DNA of 64,000 nucleotides from Edolisoma coerulescens (taxonomy: Eukaryota > Chordata > Aves > Passeriformes > Campephagidae): NCBI GenBank assembly GCA_013397115.1, contig VWZW01006255.1, positions 752,899 to 816,898 on the forward strand, read 5' to 3'. The notes under the pieces are model-generated. The model ran no database searches, was not told where the DNA came from, and worked only from the letters and a program-made list of their open reading frames with translations. Numbering within the stretch: the first letter of the stretch is position 1; every line of letters begins with the position of its first letter. The position numbers and the translations under genes were made by a program. This document shows positions 24,201 through 39,200 of the stretch, piece by piece.

Positions 24201-27200
24201 GACATTAACTTATCTTAGTCTGGTAGCAGAGGGCTGTGTGTGTCTAAATTGAAAGAACACTGGTTTCAGAAATAAGCCTTCTAATGAGATGGAGACACTT
24301 GGCAGCAGTGTCTAAAATTGGGTCTTTACTTCCTGGAGTAACTGCTGAACTTCCTATTAGTCTTAGAAAGATCCATCTCATACCTCTCTAAGGGCTTTTT
24401 CTGTATTAGTATTGAAGGTCATATATATTTTATGTGTTTCTTTGTGAAATTACTTAATTTATAGAGATTTCTTTGGACAATTACATTGCAGTTTGGAAGT
24501 TATTTAAGTGGAAGTATGTCCTTTTAACAGCTGTTACTAAAACTGATATTAAAGCACGTCTTTATTTTAGTTTGAACTGTGAAAACTGCTTTTTGTCTAA
24601 AATGTGGAACACACATTTCTGCTTCAGTTTTTTTGTGATGCCATTTTTAAATATGCTGCATTGAAAACAATGCCAGATTCACAAAGGGTGTTGTCTGCCA
24701 CTGAATGTGGTGACAGCATGGTCTGTAGGCACTCTTTGGCTAAGAAGGTCCCTGAACCACCACAGAAAGTAACGTTCTCTGTGTCTCCTTAAAAAGAAAG
24801 AAAACGCTCTTAAACAAGAAGAAAATTGTCCATTCACTGACTGACATACTATGATAGTCTCAGTAATTCTTAAGAGGGGTATATGTGAGAGAGGATTTTA
24901 TTGACACTTGGTTTCGGGAAGGATATTGGGAACAGGCAAAATTCACATGGCATGGAAACTAGTTTGTGTCCAGTTAATTTTTTTCCACAGGTATGTGTTC
25001 TGTGGTGATAAATACAAACATTAATTTTGATAAAGAGCTTTTTTTGTATTACTTGTAGGTAAATGGAGTAGATCTAAAAGCAGCAACCCATGAACAGGCA
25101 GCAGCAGCCCTGAAGAACGCAGGCCAAGCAGTGACTATTGTAGCTCAGTACCGCCCGGAAGGTAACGGTTGCTTTATACATTCAAGTTCTCTTGTATGAC
25201 TTGAAAATCAGAGAAAGATAATCTACAGTCTCCTTCCACCTAACACATCTTCGGAGGAGAGGAGAAACAAATAATGTAATGGATGTTATCACATATACAT
25301 GTTAGCATAATTGCAAGGGACCAGATTGGAATATCTGCAAGTGCTAGTGCTGTGGCTTACTACATTTCTTGCTTTCACCATTTCAGAATTTCAATTTCTT
25401 CAGTAAATGTTGCCACTGTCATAACACGAAAATTAATCTAGTAAATCCAGAACTGAGTAGAAATACCCTGTTGTTCTTTTGTATTTCCAGTTGGCTTCAT
25501 CCTTTAATACGGTGGTTTTATATGCTTCAATAGTAGGAAGATAGAAGACTAATTCCGTCTTTGTTGTGTTGATCCAGGTGACCTAAGGAGGCCATCAGGT
25601 TTTCATTCCTCGGTTTCACACTGAACTGTTATTTCTATTTATCCAGCAGTTTCTTCTGGTCCAGATTAGAGTGCAGCTGATGCTGCTTAACCATCATTGT
25701 GTGTTCTGCAGAACAGTACATCATCAATGCACATATTTATCCTCTTGTATTTCTGCAGCACATTTCAGATGCCTTTGTCTATTTGAGACTTTAAAAATTT
25801 AATAGTCTAAAATGAAACACTTACCTTGAGTCTGTAAACTCATCTATTATTTGTGTTACATATACTAAGACGTTTTTGTTGTTTTATGAACTGTGATGAT
25901 CAGCACATTTCTCCAGTTTTGCTAAATTGGTTGGCCCAGCACTGAATCTTCCTTGCAGAGACTTGTCTGTTTGAAACTTTCCTTTAGCAGTTCTGTCAAG
26001 GGGTAAGTGTACGTGTTCATCAGGACTGGACATGGAGCAGGACTGCTGCCTTCATCTGTTAGGTGGCTGATAGCAGCACACTTCTAGTTGTTCTTTATTT
26101 CTTCTTTTCTGTCATGTTTCTTTTATCCTGGCCTCCCCAAGTGTTTGAAACATTAGCTTTCACGTTCCTTTAATCCCTCCACCTGCATCAACATCATATC
26201 TCTCCCCTGACCCAGGAACTCTGTTCATAATAAGGCCAAATGATTGGTTTATCTGCTTCCTGCTCAAGTCCCTGCAGCCAGCCCGTGTTGCCAATGCCTG
26301 TATTGTCTCGGGAGGGTGTATCTGGGTCACGTGTTCCATCTGTACATTGCTGTGTCCCAGGATTCATTTTCTAAGAATGCTCACTCTGAAGCTTCCTTTT
26401 AAAAAGAATAGTAAGGTCAGCATTGGTTCTGAAATATTTGCTTTGGCTTTGTGTCAGAATTGTCAAATATTTCTGTTGATAGACATTTGGCCTATCCTCT
26501 GCTTGGATCTTCAGTGTTGTCATGGGTGGGTTAAATGGTTGCAACTTTTTGCTTCTTGGGTAGGGGCCCCTCACCTAATTGAGAAATAAAATGTATGCTT
26601 TTATTTATCTCTGAGTTGTCCTTTTGAGCGCCTGAGCACTTTTTTTGTCCAAAGAGGGCATTTGTGGTCACTATTTCTTCTGCCAGGAAGGCATGGTGAG
26701 GTGTGGCTCCTAGGAGAAGAACAAATGTTACTCTGCTGTAGAATATGTGCTTTCAGGACTCAAACACTTCTTTTTCCCTTGCCCAAGGATGTAGAATGTA
26801 GGAAGCAGACTTCATATAAAATCAGCAGTTTTTCAGACCTTTCTTTCTAGGATTCAGGCTTTAAGATGAAAATAATCCTTTCATACTTTGAAAGTCAGAA
26901 CCTTTTAGAAGAAGAGAACGAAACATTTTGGATGGTTTCTGCTCTTTCTGCCCTGGAAATAACAGCTTTCTTCATTACCACTTGTCCAAGTAGATAATTT
27001 ATTTTCTTGCAACGTGTATTGAGGTACTTGACTGACTGCTGAGATTTTGAGTCATTGCACAGAGATTTTCCCAAAGCAACATATGCTGCCTCTTAGAAAT
27101 TACTCAGTTGACTGTCACTTGGAGATTTCAAGGCTAAAGCTGTACCTATTCCTTCTTGGCTACTGAAGCATTCCGAACAAGAATGTGTGCAGTTGAGCTG

Positions 27201-30200
27201 TATTGAGAATTCAGTTCTCAGAGACTTATATGGCCCATTTGAGAAGATGCATGTGGGACATGTTACTCAAATTACCCTAGATTATGGGCAGACATCTGAC
27301 AAATTAATCAAAGAAAGGATTGATTCCTGCCCCCGCCCCGAGATGCTTGGTCTGCACTGAGCAGCTTTCTTTCTGAAACAGTGCTTAAAATCTCCATTTG
27401 GACTGAAGATGTTAGAATCACATTAGGGCTTACTCCACCCTTTTAAGGTATGCCATGAAGGAAAAGTGTAACTAGAAAATTGAGATCCATTGTACTTTGG
27501 AGGCAAAATATGAATTGACTCATGGCCAACCTACCTCAGAGAGCTCTGGTTACCGATGTCTGACATCTCTGCCTTATTCTTACTCCTCATAAAAAAAGTT
27601 TTAATGGAAGTCCAGCTGTCAGCTTCGTCAGGTCTGGTGTGGGAGGTAAATTGAATCAGATACTCATTGTTTGTATCTTAGAGATTAGTAAAGAGAATAT
27701 TTCCTTAAACATTGCTGTTTGTTAGCATAGGAAACAGCAGACTGCGATTTGACTTTCCAAATAGAAAATATCATTCGTGTGATTGAGTGCACTTGATAAA
27801 AGTGCATATGTTCTTTGGTCATCTTCATATTTCCTAAATTATAGCTTCACATGGTAGTCTTTTCTCCTCACTAGATTAATTTAAATGGTAAACTTTATAT
27901 ATGTATGTGTGTATGTTTGTGTCATGATCTTCATTTTCTGTTTATGCTGTTTGGAAACAGGTTAACAAGTATTAAAAAATTCATAAAGTTGTTATTCATT
28001 AGTGGTGTTTCTCAAATGTCTTCATAAAGATGGAGAACATCAGGTATAACTGCTTGTATTGCATATGTATTTTATTTATGTTTACGAATCCAGCAGGATT
28101 TTGTAAAAGATGCTGACAGCTAGGACAGATCAAGGAGATTCTAGACATCCATCAGGATTGATTATAACCGAGTAAAGAGATTCAGTATGATAGGAACATT
28201 TGGAAGACACTTGGGACCAGCTCACTTCACTCCCTGTAATTGTATATGACAGTTTGTATGTTCATAGATGTGGTGGGGAATGCTAATTTATGTTTTTATA
28301 TCCTATCACATTTCCTATTTTCCCATCATAAATTTCCCATTTGTCTTTCTCCTCCTATTTTTGGGAAAAGAGGATTTTTGCAAGCAGTTCTCTCATACGA
28401 AAGCCTGAGTTAGGCTATAGAAAAATGAATCATTGGAAAACTCTTCTCATGCAAAGGGTTGAATTTTCCATATCTGTCACTTCAAATCCATGGTAACTAA
28501 ACTCTAATTACAGGATTTGGGGTAGGCTATTATGGCTGAATGAAATTGATTTTATTGAAGTCGGGCTCAAATTATGTAACTGCTGACTTCTTTCCCTTAA
28601 ATCTCCACAATGTTCCTTGGTTATGGAGTTGGGTGAAAATAGATGTAATTTCATTCTTTAAAATGATCTTCTGAGCATTCCTTTAGTTTCCAGGAGTGCT
28701 CAGTAAATTTGAGGGATGCCTTACAAAGTTTTTCTACTCTACTGAATTAAATTTCAGCAACTTGCCATCGCTCTTTGGGGCCAGTAAAAGCCAAATATGA
28801 AGTGTGAGTGTGTTCTGCTGTTTACAGAAGTGGCTCATGCATCAGGCAATGCCATACCTAAGGCTTTCTTCTTGTAGACTCCAGGCTTTATCTTGCAACT
28901 TGCCAGGAGCTACTGCTGGAAACTGGTCACCTCTTGGGTTGTACTGGTACGTCCTTCTGTGGTACATACACGACATGGGTGTGGATACAGTCTTCCAAGT
29001 TGCACACATCAGTGGGTTTGGACCTGCTGGGGCTGGATGCTGCAGAGGAGGGATCTATAGTAGGAGATGAACAGGAGTTTGTGAAACAGGAATTATCCTG
29101 TAGAAATGTGGTTGGGAAGTCAGGATGTTGTTCTCATTTTCACCTTTGTTTGGAAGCTTTTCCTTACGCCCTCGCTTGTACTACAAATTTCTACCTCCTT
29201 TGAAGACATCGGTCATGAATAAAAAGGGATTTTGTTTTACTGTGAATTCCACTGGGAAAGAAATACTGTGACCTGGAGCAGTTTCAAAGCAGGAGATGCC
29301 GCTTCAGTACAAAAACGTGTTTTGATAAGCCATTTTAGTTTGTAGTGGCTTCTGCTCCATTTCATTTTCGTGTTGCTCCCTGGCTCTGCAGGCACCTCAG
29401 TGCCACACTGCTGTGTCTCTGGGTTTCCTGCAGAGGTAGGATGGCAAGGAGGAATTGTCATGTTGGTGAGGAGGAATGAGAAGAAGCACTAAGCAATTTG
29501 GATATATGTGTATCTCCTGGGAATGGAGATTCAGAATGGTCAGAATTATGATCATGCTGCATAGCAGGGATACAGGAACTTGAGTGGTTGAAGGGAATGT
29601 AGTGAGGAGAGGAGCAGCAAGGGGGAAGTATAGGACTGTGCAGAGGCTTACAGCTCTTGGAGGGCTCTCTGTTTCACATTGGCATCCATTATTACATTCA
29701 TTCAAATTAAAAGGTCATCTGAAATGTAATAATAATGTTGCCTCAAAATTCTGAATTTCTGGAAGGTTAGATTTTGCCATTCCAAAAAAGGTATGAGGTG
29801 CCAGTAGGCTGCCATAACTGTATTATATCTTGAGTGCATTTAAGTGTTTAAAATAATAGAATAGCCAAAAAATATATTGAAAATATATTTGATTGAAATT
29901 GGGTAGAAAATAATGTCGTGGGTTAAGCTTTCTAGGGTAGTTATACTCTGCTAGATCAGAACGGAGCTGTATTAAGGATATGGATAATGTTAACTGCAGT
30001 TACATAAATGGTGAAGCCTGCTCTTGGAGGGCCTTGAAGAAGGAAACAGGCCAAGTCTGTTGGCATCAGCAGTCATTCACTGGTCACCTCATCTTTCCCC
30101 AAAGCAGGGCAAAATTCAGATAAGCCTATCATGACAGAAAAGGGTAGCAGCCCTTTCTGTTTCCCAAGGATTCATTCGACATAACAAAAAGAAAATTATA

Positions 30201-33200
30201 ATTTCTTTTCTGAAAGAGTGGTAAGATGTTTAAGTGATCAGATTAGCTTCATGTTCTTAGGTGATCTCGTGGATCAGTGTAAGATTAGGAGAAGGTGGAA
30301 CCAAAACATCAAGAGAAGATTTCGAGGTATTTTTGTAAAACATCTGCTTCTGAATCTACATTGTTCATATAGGTAGTAAACACACATTGTTTCATTTTAT
30401 TAATGGAAACTTTGTATTTTTCATTCTCTCTTGTCTTTAAAACAAATGACTCAAAAGGAAAAAAAAAAGGAGGGAACACAAAAATGTTTTGTTAGAGCTC
30501 TCTGCTCAATGGCCAGTGTGTGGCTGATTTTTCTGTTTACGATGCTGCATCTATGTACTGTTTTCTAGTGGAATTCAAAACAGAATAACTAAGCTCTGGG
30601 AAATGGTACCAAGCTAAGATTGCTTTCTGAGCATTAGCCTTGAAATATATTGTAAATCTTCTGTCTGCCAAAGTCCAACTGGGGTAGCATGAAGCCAATA
30701 ATGCTTGTACAAAACTTAGTTTTCAGTAATTGTTTTTTATCAAGGATGAGCTTCTCTTGCTTTCCAGATGATGACATGGATTGTCTTAAAAGTGGTTCAA
30801 AAGACGAGTGCATCCCAATTTCATAAAATGAAAAATTCTTAAAAAAAATACTTCAAGAAAAGTTTGCTCTCTTTTTGGGTATGTGGTCCCTGATTTTCCA
30901 GGCTTCTGTTCTTGCTTGTTTTGTACCTGGTTCTACTCATTTGCAAGTAATCTAGATTAGTCAATTAGAGTATCTCCAAAACTGGATCCATCAAGATTAG
31001 AAAATGAGTTTTGCTATATATAGCCCTGATAGACACTGTAAGTCGGCTTACACATGTTTTAATCCTTTAAAACCTCACTCCTACTCTTTAATATACTAAA
31101 TAAAATTGCTTGTGCATGCTTGCTAAGTCTTCAGCAACATTTTTAGTGGATTCACTCCAGCAGTGACTGGACCTAGTCTCTTTCTGAGTTTTCCAGGGTC
31201 TGTGGGAGGTGTTCTTAACTAAATACAAATGCAGTTTCTCTAATCTTTTGAAATTCCTTGACCTGGTCTTTCAAGTGATTAATGAGAAAAAAGCTCATTA
31301 AACATTAGAGTGCGTGAGAGTCACCAATAACATGTGGAATTCATTGTGGTCTGTCCCGGGCAATGTTAATATCAAATGACAAGCATTGCAGCAAAATAAT
31401 ATCTCCTCAAAAATGATTTATGATGTTTTTATTGTGGTCCATGAATTTTAAAAGAAAAACAAATGGAAGATCAATACAGGATCAGTGTGATGGTGGTCAT
31501 CCTAACTACCAGGCTCCATTTCCCTATTTGGAGGCACCATGAAAAGGAAAATTGACTATTCTGAGAGTTGAGAAAAGAATATAAATCAGTAGTTATATAA
31601 ATTGTCAGCACAAGAGTCCTGCTTAGATCCAATGGGCCCTGCTAAAGAGGGCTTTCCATAGACAGATGGGAAGAGGGAAGCAAGGGGCATACTTTTTTAA
31701 TTAAAGTGAACTTTTTCAGCTCTACGTGGGTTCAATATATGTGAGAATCTCTGCTTCTCAGCGCTGTGCTGCCATCTGTTCCCTGTATGCACATCCCTGC
31801 TTCCTTGAGTTGCTGCTCCTTCTGTGCTGTTTGCTGAATTTCCCATCCCTTGTGTAGCCTTCTGCTCTCCTGCCCCATTTGCTAGAATGTGTGTTCCAGA
31901 CCAGATGCATTTCCATTGCAGCCTCGTCCTCTTCCCCTGCCTGCACAGACAATTCACCACTTTTCTGTGTATCTCTGTGTTTTGTTGCCCACCAGATGGG
32001 CAGCCCAACAGAGTTTCAGGGATCAAATCCTTTCTGGAGTTCTGATTTTCTGGTCAAGTAAATATTGACGTTGAAAACATTACAGATTTCTAGGTAAAAT
32101 CACTTTAGCAGCTTGGAATCAGAGTAATCTTCCAGGATTTGCTAATCTTCCCTCCTTTTTGTTTCTTGCTGTGGAATACATGCAGACATGAAATAGAGCA
32201 GATTTAGTCTAGTTTTGCACCATCTGCTTATCCAGTACAATTTTAAAGTTTAAACTTGAGCCCAGATGTATTCATCCTATGTTCTTAACAGCTGATTATG
32301 TGTAAACCTGAGTAGGCTTTGGTTTTTTTTTCCTTTGGTGGTGGTGGGGTTCTGTTGCATAAATGCCATGAATTGAAGCAGGAGGTGCTTGTGCTTCCTC
32401 AAACTCACTGTTATGACAGCAGACACTACTCCCTCCCTGCCTCTAAACTTCTTGGAAACTTTGAGAAAATTCTAGTCAAGAAAAGATGCCCTTATTCTAC
32501 TGTTCTATTTTATTGTGTTTCATGTTAGTTTTGCTGCCTGTTACCCTTCATTTGATGTATAGTATCAGCAGCTTTCCTAAAATTCAGACTTTAAAAGAGA
32601 TTCTGAGTTAAGTTTCCTTCACTGCCATTGCATATACGTCTGATTTTGGAGCCTGACCAAATTCTTACCTGAAAGGATTGAGAGGCTGGATTGTGTGGTT
32701 TTCTTTTGGTTTTGAATTTCTTTTTGGGTGGGCATCTTGTTTCTTGTACCACCATAGTTTTTATTAAAATACTATTTCAGAATCTCAGTGTTTTGATGGC
32801 TGTGGAAATTGGAAGCATATTTGTAAATGGAGTTCCTATGACCAGCCTGCTTCATTTGGGTTAAAATCATTTTTACTTTTTCATTTAAAAAGCTTACACC
32901 CTTTCTATTTGATTACCCTGATAACACTACACCAGAAATCAACCATATCCCTTCTCTTCATTTCCTGTTGACCAAGAAAGCAGAGTGTCCTTTTCATCTT
33001 GTCCACTGTGCCTGTTCCAGCTCCAAATTTCTGGAATGTTGATGTGACAAAACTTTTTTAAAAAGTTACTTATTTATATGTGCATTGTATTTTGTCACAG
33101 CCACGTGGAAGTTTGTTGTGCTGTTCACTGTGATTTAGGGGAACAAACAGCAAATTTGTCATACACTATATATGGCTACTATGGATATCCATAAGAAAGA

Positions 33201-36200
33201 AAGGAATTGTAAAGAAAGTAGTTCTCTAGCATTTGTGAGAATCTAGAGATGAGAGGCTGAAGGAAAGTTAGAGATTGAAGGTGCAAAAGACACTTGACGT
33301 CCAACTCTTCTTAATCACAGAGATAGAAATATAACCTCTTCTAGTCAAATTAGCAGAGCTCACACTTTATAATGCTGAAGTTGAACCAACCCTACTTGGT
33401 CAACCCCTGCCAGAGGACAGGTGCTGATCCTTTGGGTATCAAACTGATACTGCTTTTCTGATGCTATCAAGAGTCCTGCTGCTGTCTTATTTTTTGTCTC
33501 CAGCATTAGTTTCAGTACCACTGTATCTAATACTAAGGTTTCTTTTTTTAAAACCCAAAATCCTGTGTACTTTTCAGCTCCAAACCCAATGATGGTGAGA
33601 ATTCTATCCATCCTGTTCCTTCCAAAACCTTCTGTTAAGAGGAATATAACTCATATTTTAGCTAGCTCTACATGAAAGGAGCTCACCAGATTCTGGCTGC
33701 ACAGTGCTTAAGCTTCTCCTAAATATGAAATTTCTTGGCACTCCTTTTCGAACATAAAGCCTTCTCAGTCCCAGCCCATTAGTTTCCTTTTTTTGCTTTA
33801 TTCATATGGCAGGAGCCTCTGTGGTGAAATTATTCTCCTCCTTACTCCTACAGATGTCCCTGTCACTCATTCAGCACTTACTTACCAGGAGTTCTGATGA
33901 GAAAAATTAATTCAGGAAGCTGCAAGACCAGCAATCCAAGAATGAAATATAGGGTAGAGTTAAGCAATACTGGGAAATAGCCTCCTGGTAACTCTCTTAC
34001 ATCTATGTGCTGCATAGGAGGAAGTCTGATTCTTCAAGCAAATGACACATGATACAGAAATTTGTATTTTTTTCCAGTAGCTATTGCAAAGAACTGCAGA
34101 TATTTTTAGTATTGAACAGGCTGTAGCACGAGAAAATGCTTGGACTATCTGATCTTTTCCGTGCTTACTTTCCTTTCACACAGGGGCACACAAAAATCTT
34201 TTAGGTTTGTCGTTTCTTGGGTATAAATGAGTAAAATGAGGTGACTTACCCAAGGCCCTGCAGGGCAGCAGTAGCACAGCAGGAGTGGGTTGTTCTCTCA
34301 CTGCATCTGAGCCCTTCCCCTAAGGAATGTTGCTTTCTAAAAAATGTCGTTTTCTCACATTCCTCTTCGGTCACTGTCCTGTCATCGTACATTCTTTTGT
34401 TATTAGTGATAGCATTGGTAGTGGTGGAAATAATGTTTTTGATTCTCTTGTCAAACAACCTCATCAGTTTGATTTAGTGCCAGTAAAGTGTTTGATCTGA
34501 ACTTTATTTGTAAAAAGGCACTTGGTGCTATTTTAAAAACTAAGTTATCTTAAAAGCTACTAGCTTTTGCTTATAAAGGACAAAAGGTAGGGTTATTTAA
34601 GAGACTGTTCATATTGTCATAATCTGGATAGGGTTAATTGTAGATGCTATTGGTGCTCACTGTATGATGAGTGTGTGGGGAGAAAGGGCCACAGAACATA
34701 ATATGATAAAACATTCACAGTTTTTACATGGCTGTTGAAGGAACCTTAGTTTAAAGATTTTCTCAAGATTTTTTATTTTAGAGCCCTTTCTCTCAGTCTT
34801 TCACTTCCTGAATAACCGTGGTGCCTGCAGGGAGTGAGAGTGCAGCTCAGGAGAGCAGCTCATTGCCCAGTCCAGCCGCTGCTTGCGGCACACACGCCCT
34901 GGCTCTCCCACTATTGACTTGTTATAATCTGGCATCACGTGGTCTCCTGGGGAAGGTGGTGGCTGCAGAACATTTCCTTTGACTAGGAAGGGTTTACAAG
35001 TGAGTCTGTTGATCCTGAAGTCCAAACTATTCAGCTGAAGGAAAAACTTACTTGCTCTGAGTTCGTATTTTATGCTGACGGCATGTAAGTACCTCACTTC
35101 AGGAGATGTTTGTCCTGAAGAAGCAATTACTATTTTCCTGCCTGCCTTTGTAGCTAAAATCAAATGCATTTAGCATAGTTTTATTAGTACACGGTGCTGC
35201 TTAAGAACACAATCCGTTTTTCCAGGATTAACATTGTACATAATTCTGTGGGGGCAGTTTGAATCTCTAATGCCGTTTACAAGTGGATTGAAATTCATGC
35301 CAGAATTCTGGATTTTTTTTTCCTTTCCTGAGCTCCCAGAGGAACATGGTCTTATTTCAGAAGATGATGTGCATATTTCCCACCTTGTAGTGTTAAATTC
35401 TTTATCTCAATCAAATCCAATAATTTTGAAGTACAGACATTTTTCATTCCCATTTCTTAACATTTTAAATTTAAAATACATAGTTCTCGATTATAAACAT
35501 ATATTTCATACATATGGTCTGAAGTTTCCTTTCTGTCATGGGTTAAATTTTATCTGTATCTGTCTTTTTATTTCTATGAAATTGATAATTGTTAGTAGAA
35601 ATGTTTGTCTTAATTAGAAAAAAAAAATACCGTGAACTATAGATTACAATTACAGAATTTTGAAGTATAATATTCTTGTGTATTTTCTTTGTCTAATCAA
35701 AATTATTTCAGATTTTCTTTCAGTTTAATTGCTGAAGTTTGGCAGGAAATTAATTGCCATGCCTGTCTTTGTTACAGAATACAGTCGTTTTGAAGCTAAA
35801 ATCCATGATTTACGGGAGCAGATGATGAACAGTAGCATTAGTTCAGGATCAGGATCTTTGCGAACCAGCCAGAAGAGATCCCTCTATGTCAGGTAATCAT
35901 CTTTTTCATAGTATTGATACTGTGCTTTTCTGCTTTCCTGTAGACTTACTATTTTGGTATTTGCATTTTCCTACAATTATGTACTAGGTGTTAATAAATG
36001 GATACTTATATGCAAATATAATAAAAATAAAGTTTTATTTAGACTGATTTAATGTATTAGCTGAAAAAAAAGTAATATCCCTGAGAACCCTATATGAACT
36101 TTGAAGAGAGGTGCTATTATTTGCTTTTTGTCCTTTGATTTGAGAGAGATGATAATCCTTCAGCAAAAACGTGTATTTCTTCTTTAAGTCAGTGTGTGTG

Positions 36201-39200
36201 AAGTCTTGAGAACTTGCTTAGTTCCCTTTGTGTTTTTGTGACAGTAGTCTTCATATTCTCCCTTGTTCAGTACTTGAGTACAAACTTATAGTCTTCCCTT
36301 TCTTAACGTTTGACAGATTTCCATCTTATTTCCTTCAGCTTACTTGTTTTCTTGGCTTTATTAAGAAATCTTATTTCTCTATCCAATTGCATTTTGTTAT
36401 GGAATATTTTTCCATGGTAACCAAGAGAGAAGATGCAAAACCAATGAACTGAGTGTACCTCATTAATTTATTCATATCAAGTTAAACATAAAGGAAGCTG
36501 AAAGGAAGTGGAAACATAAGAGCAGATGAGAAAATAGGTGGTTTCACAGGGAAGTTATGGCAGCTTATTCATGTGTCACTCAATTCCTACATCAGTTATC
36601 ATGTACAGATAAAGCATAATGTTTCAAGTATGGAACGTGGGTGAAAGGATTGCATTTTTAAAAATAAATTGATTTTTGAGTTCCCCAAATCCTCTCATCT
36701 CTGGATTGAATCAAGGCCGGCAGTAGCCTCTTGGTAGGGGCCGAAATGGTTCAGTAGAGCAGGTGAGGCTTCAAGTAGTTCTGGTGCTTGGGTTAAACAT
36801 GGTTAAAAATGTTGGAGGACCTCACTGGTTTACCTGCTAAAAGTAAGCAGGCTCAGGTGCTGTTGACTTTCCCCATCCAAAGCAGATACTGTTTTGTTCA
36901 TGGTGTGTTCTCTCTGCTGAGCTATGGGAAAGGAAGCAAGTTATACATGAAGCAGTTCCCTTGAGTAATTGCATCGATGCTCAGAAAAGTCATGGTCCTT
37001 TGTAACCTATTTCTGAATGCTTTGACACAAATGTAGCTAAATACTCACAGGGCTTCTGTATAGCTTAACTCTTACAGGTAGTTCCTGTGTTTTGACCTAT
37101 TGTTTCAGTAGCTGGATTCTGTTTTCTTAGATCTGAGCCTATATTTTTTTTTTATACTTCTGTCTGCATTAAATATTTTGGGGGTCAAAATTTAAATTTC
37201 TAAAAATAAATGCCTTAAATACTAAGGCTAAGTGCTTGATACCACAGTTACCCATATCTTTGAATTCCCACAGGTAGGTAGGTGTACATATGGATATTGT
37301 GCTGAGATCTTCCTTTCCATAATCCCAAGATTTATTGCTTTAGCCCTCATCATATAACTAAGCCTAAACAATTCTAAATGCATTTATTTTGCTTGGTTAG
37401 CTATAGCCTGATTAGGTTCTAAACTGCTTATGCTCATGTTCACACACCGGTCTGATATTTTAACCCACTGACAAGCATTTTATGTTTATGTAGCTTTTAT
37501 TCCACTGATGGAAGCTGTTGACCTTTTGACTTTGCCAGCTGCTGTAGAACTTGCAGCCTTCTCCAGGTTGTTGGCAGAACCCTTGTGGGGACTGGTTTCA
37601 TTGAAGGTTTTTGAGGCTCAGTAATCAGCGTTGGTATAAGCCAGTACAAAAATCTAAAATGCAAAAATTCCACAGCAGAAGTACTTTTCTACCGACACTC
37701 TTTACAGAGGGTGCTGTTAGGGCTTTTGGGATCTGCTCGTGTCATCACACCAAAACTTGCCAAAGACTGGGAGGCAACTTTGTATGCACAGAAAGGGTTT
37801 GCATCTGTTGCGTCTGGTTTCTGATGTAATTTTGACCACACTGAAGTAACTTTTATGAATATTTTCACATATTGCTAAATACTGACAGAACATGTTAGTT
37901 ATCCACTTTATTCCTTATAATAAGTCACTCTGGTATAATCATACTGTACTTTGAATTGTACCAATTCAAAGCCAATTTTAGTAACTTCAGCTGTCTTTTT
38001 TCAGTAGTACTGGGTTTTGGATATGCCTTAAAGGATGCAAGTTATGTAACAAAATGCTGAATTGAATGGTAAATCCAATGGTAAAATGTTTATAGGCATT
38101 CAATCACAATTGCAGAAAACCTATTAAATAAAAATACTCTGAAAATCATCTCTGCTGGTTTCTCAAAATCATGGTAACAAAGTAGGAAATAAAATCAGCT
38201 ACGTCACTGTATCCCTGTAAGCATGGTATCTTTAAGACTAGTCTGCCTGTAAACAGCATTTTTGTGGTATTATGTAATATTAAGGAAAAGGCAATTTTGT
38301 TTGCCTGAAAATACAATTTGAAATAAAATGGAAGATTTGTCTTAGTAATTGTATGTATATCAAAAAATGATGCATAGCAATCTAGGAAACAGCCCTTGGA
38401 GGGCAATACAAATCCAGCAACTCAGCAGCAGCTGGCTCTCCATTTGCATGTCCAAGTCTCCCCCCACACCACCACCCTGTCCCCAGCTAATTCAGATGTA
38501 CTGATGTGCCTTCTCTATTTTGCTTTATGTTTCTTCTGGTCTTTGTTCTAAGAGGAGGCAGATTCTCTCACAATAATGTTTCTGGGTTTGCATCTGAGCT
38601 ATATCTATATCATCTGCAGATTCAAGAAGCACATGTGAGATACCTTCATGGTATCAAGTTTCTGTGATAATATGTTGAGAGAGAGTAAATCTGTTCCATA
38701 TTTTATCTTCTGTGGCAAGTCTCAGTCTGCAATGTGTGTAGCATTCAAAATCAAAAATTACTTTTACCTTTGTGCATTCTTCTGACCAGCATAATACATT
38801 CCAAATTCAAACAATGGTGCTGATTTGTGCTTGAATCAGAGCAAAAACTGGTTATATTTCCAAGTTGAAGAAACGTAACAGTTTTAAAATGACTCGGATA
38901 TTTTAACTAAATCCTTTGGAAAAATAAGATCTGGTATTAGCAGCAGGCTAAATGTACTTGCCTGCAGTTCAATTGGGTCATCTCTATGGTATTCTCAGAG
39001 TTCAAACATTAAGTTTCAAATAACTTTGCCAAAAACTCAGAAAAAGAGAACCTCCTTCACAAGCTGACCTTCATTTATTGTGAATTGGTAAAATTAATTC
39101 ATATTTAATGAAATGAAACATGGAGATGCTTTTGCTGCAGGAATTCTTGGTTGCTTTGTTTGTTGAAGAAATGCTTCAGTCAACGGCCTATGATACTGAA

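Noticed and set aside
28804..29203. Overlapping plus-strand open frames of 88 and 89 codons
   Set aside because: Two different frames open over the same DNA, neither resembling a known protein. No support for a gene.
31697..32045. Overlapping open frames on both strands at about 31.7-32.0 kb
   Set aside because: Several frames are open at once in a GC-richer patch, with no family resemblance and no splice or start context. Likely a compositional effect.
34801..35617. 122-codon minus-strand and 127-codon plus-strand open frames before the SH3 linker exon
   Set aside because: No recognisable domain, no start context or gene structure, and the plus-strand frame has a translation typical of AT-rich DNA. 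Both sit inside a DLG1 intron.
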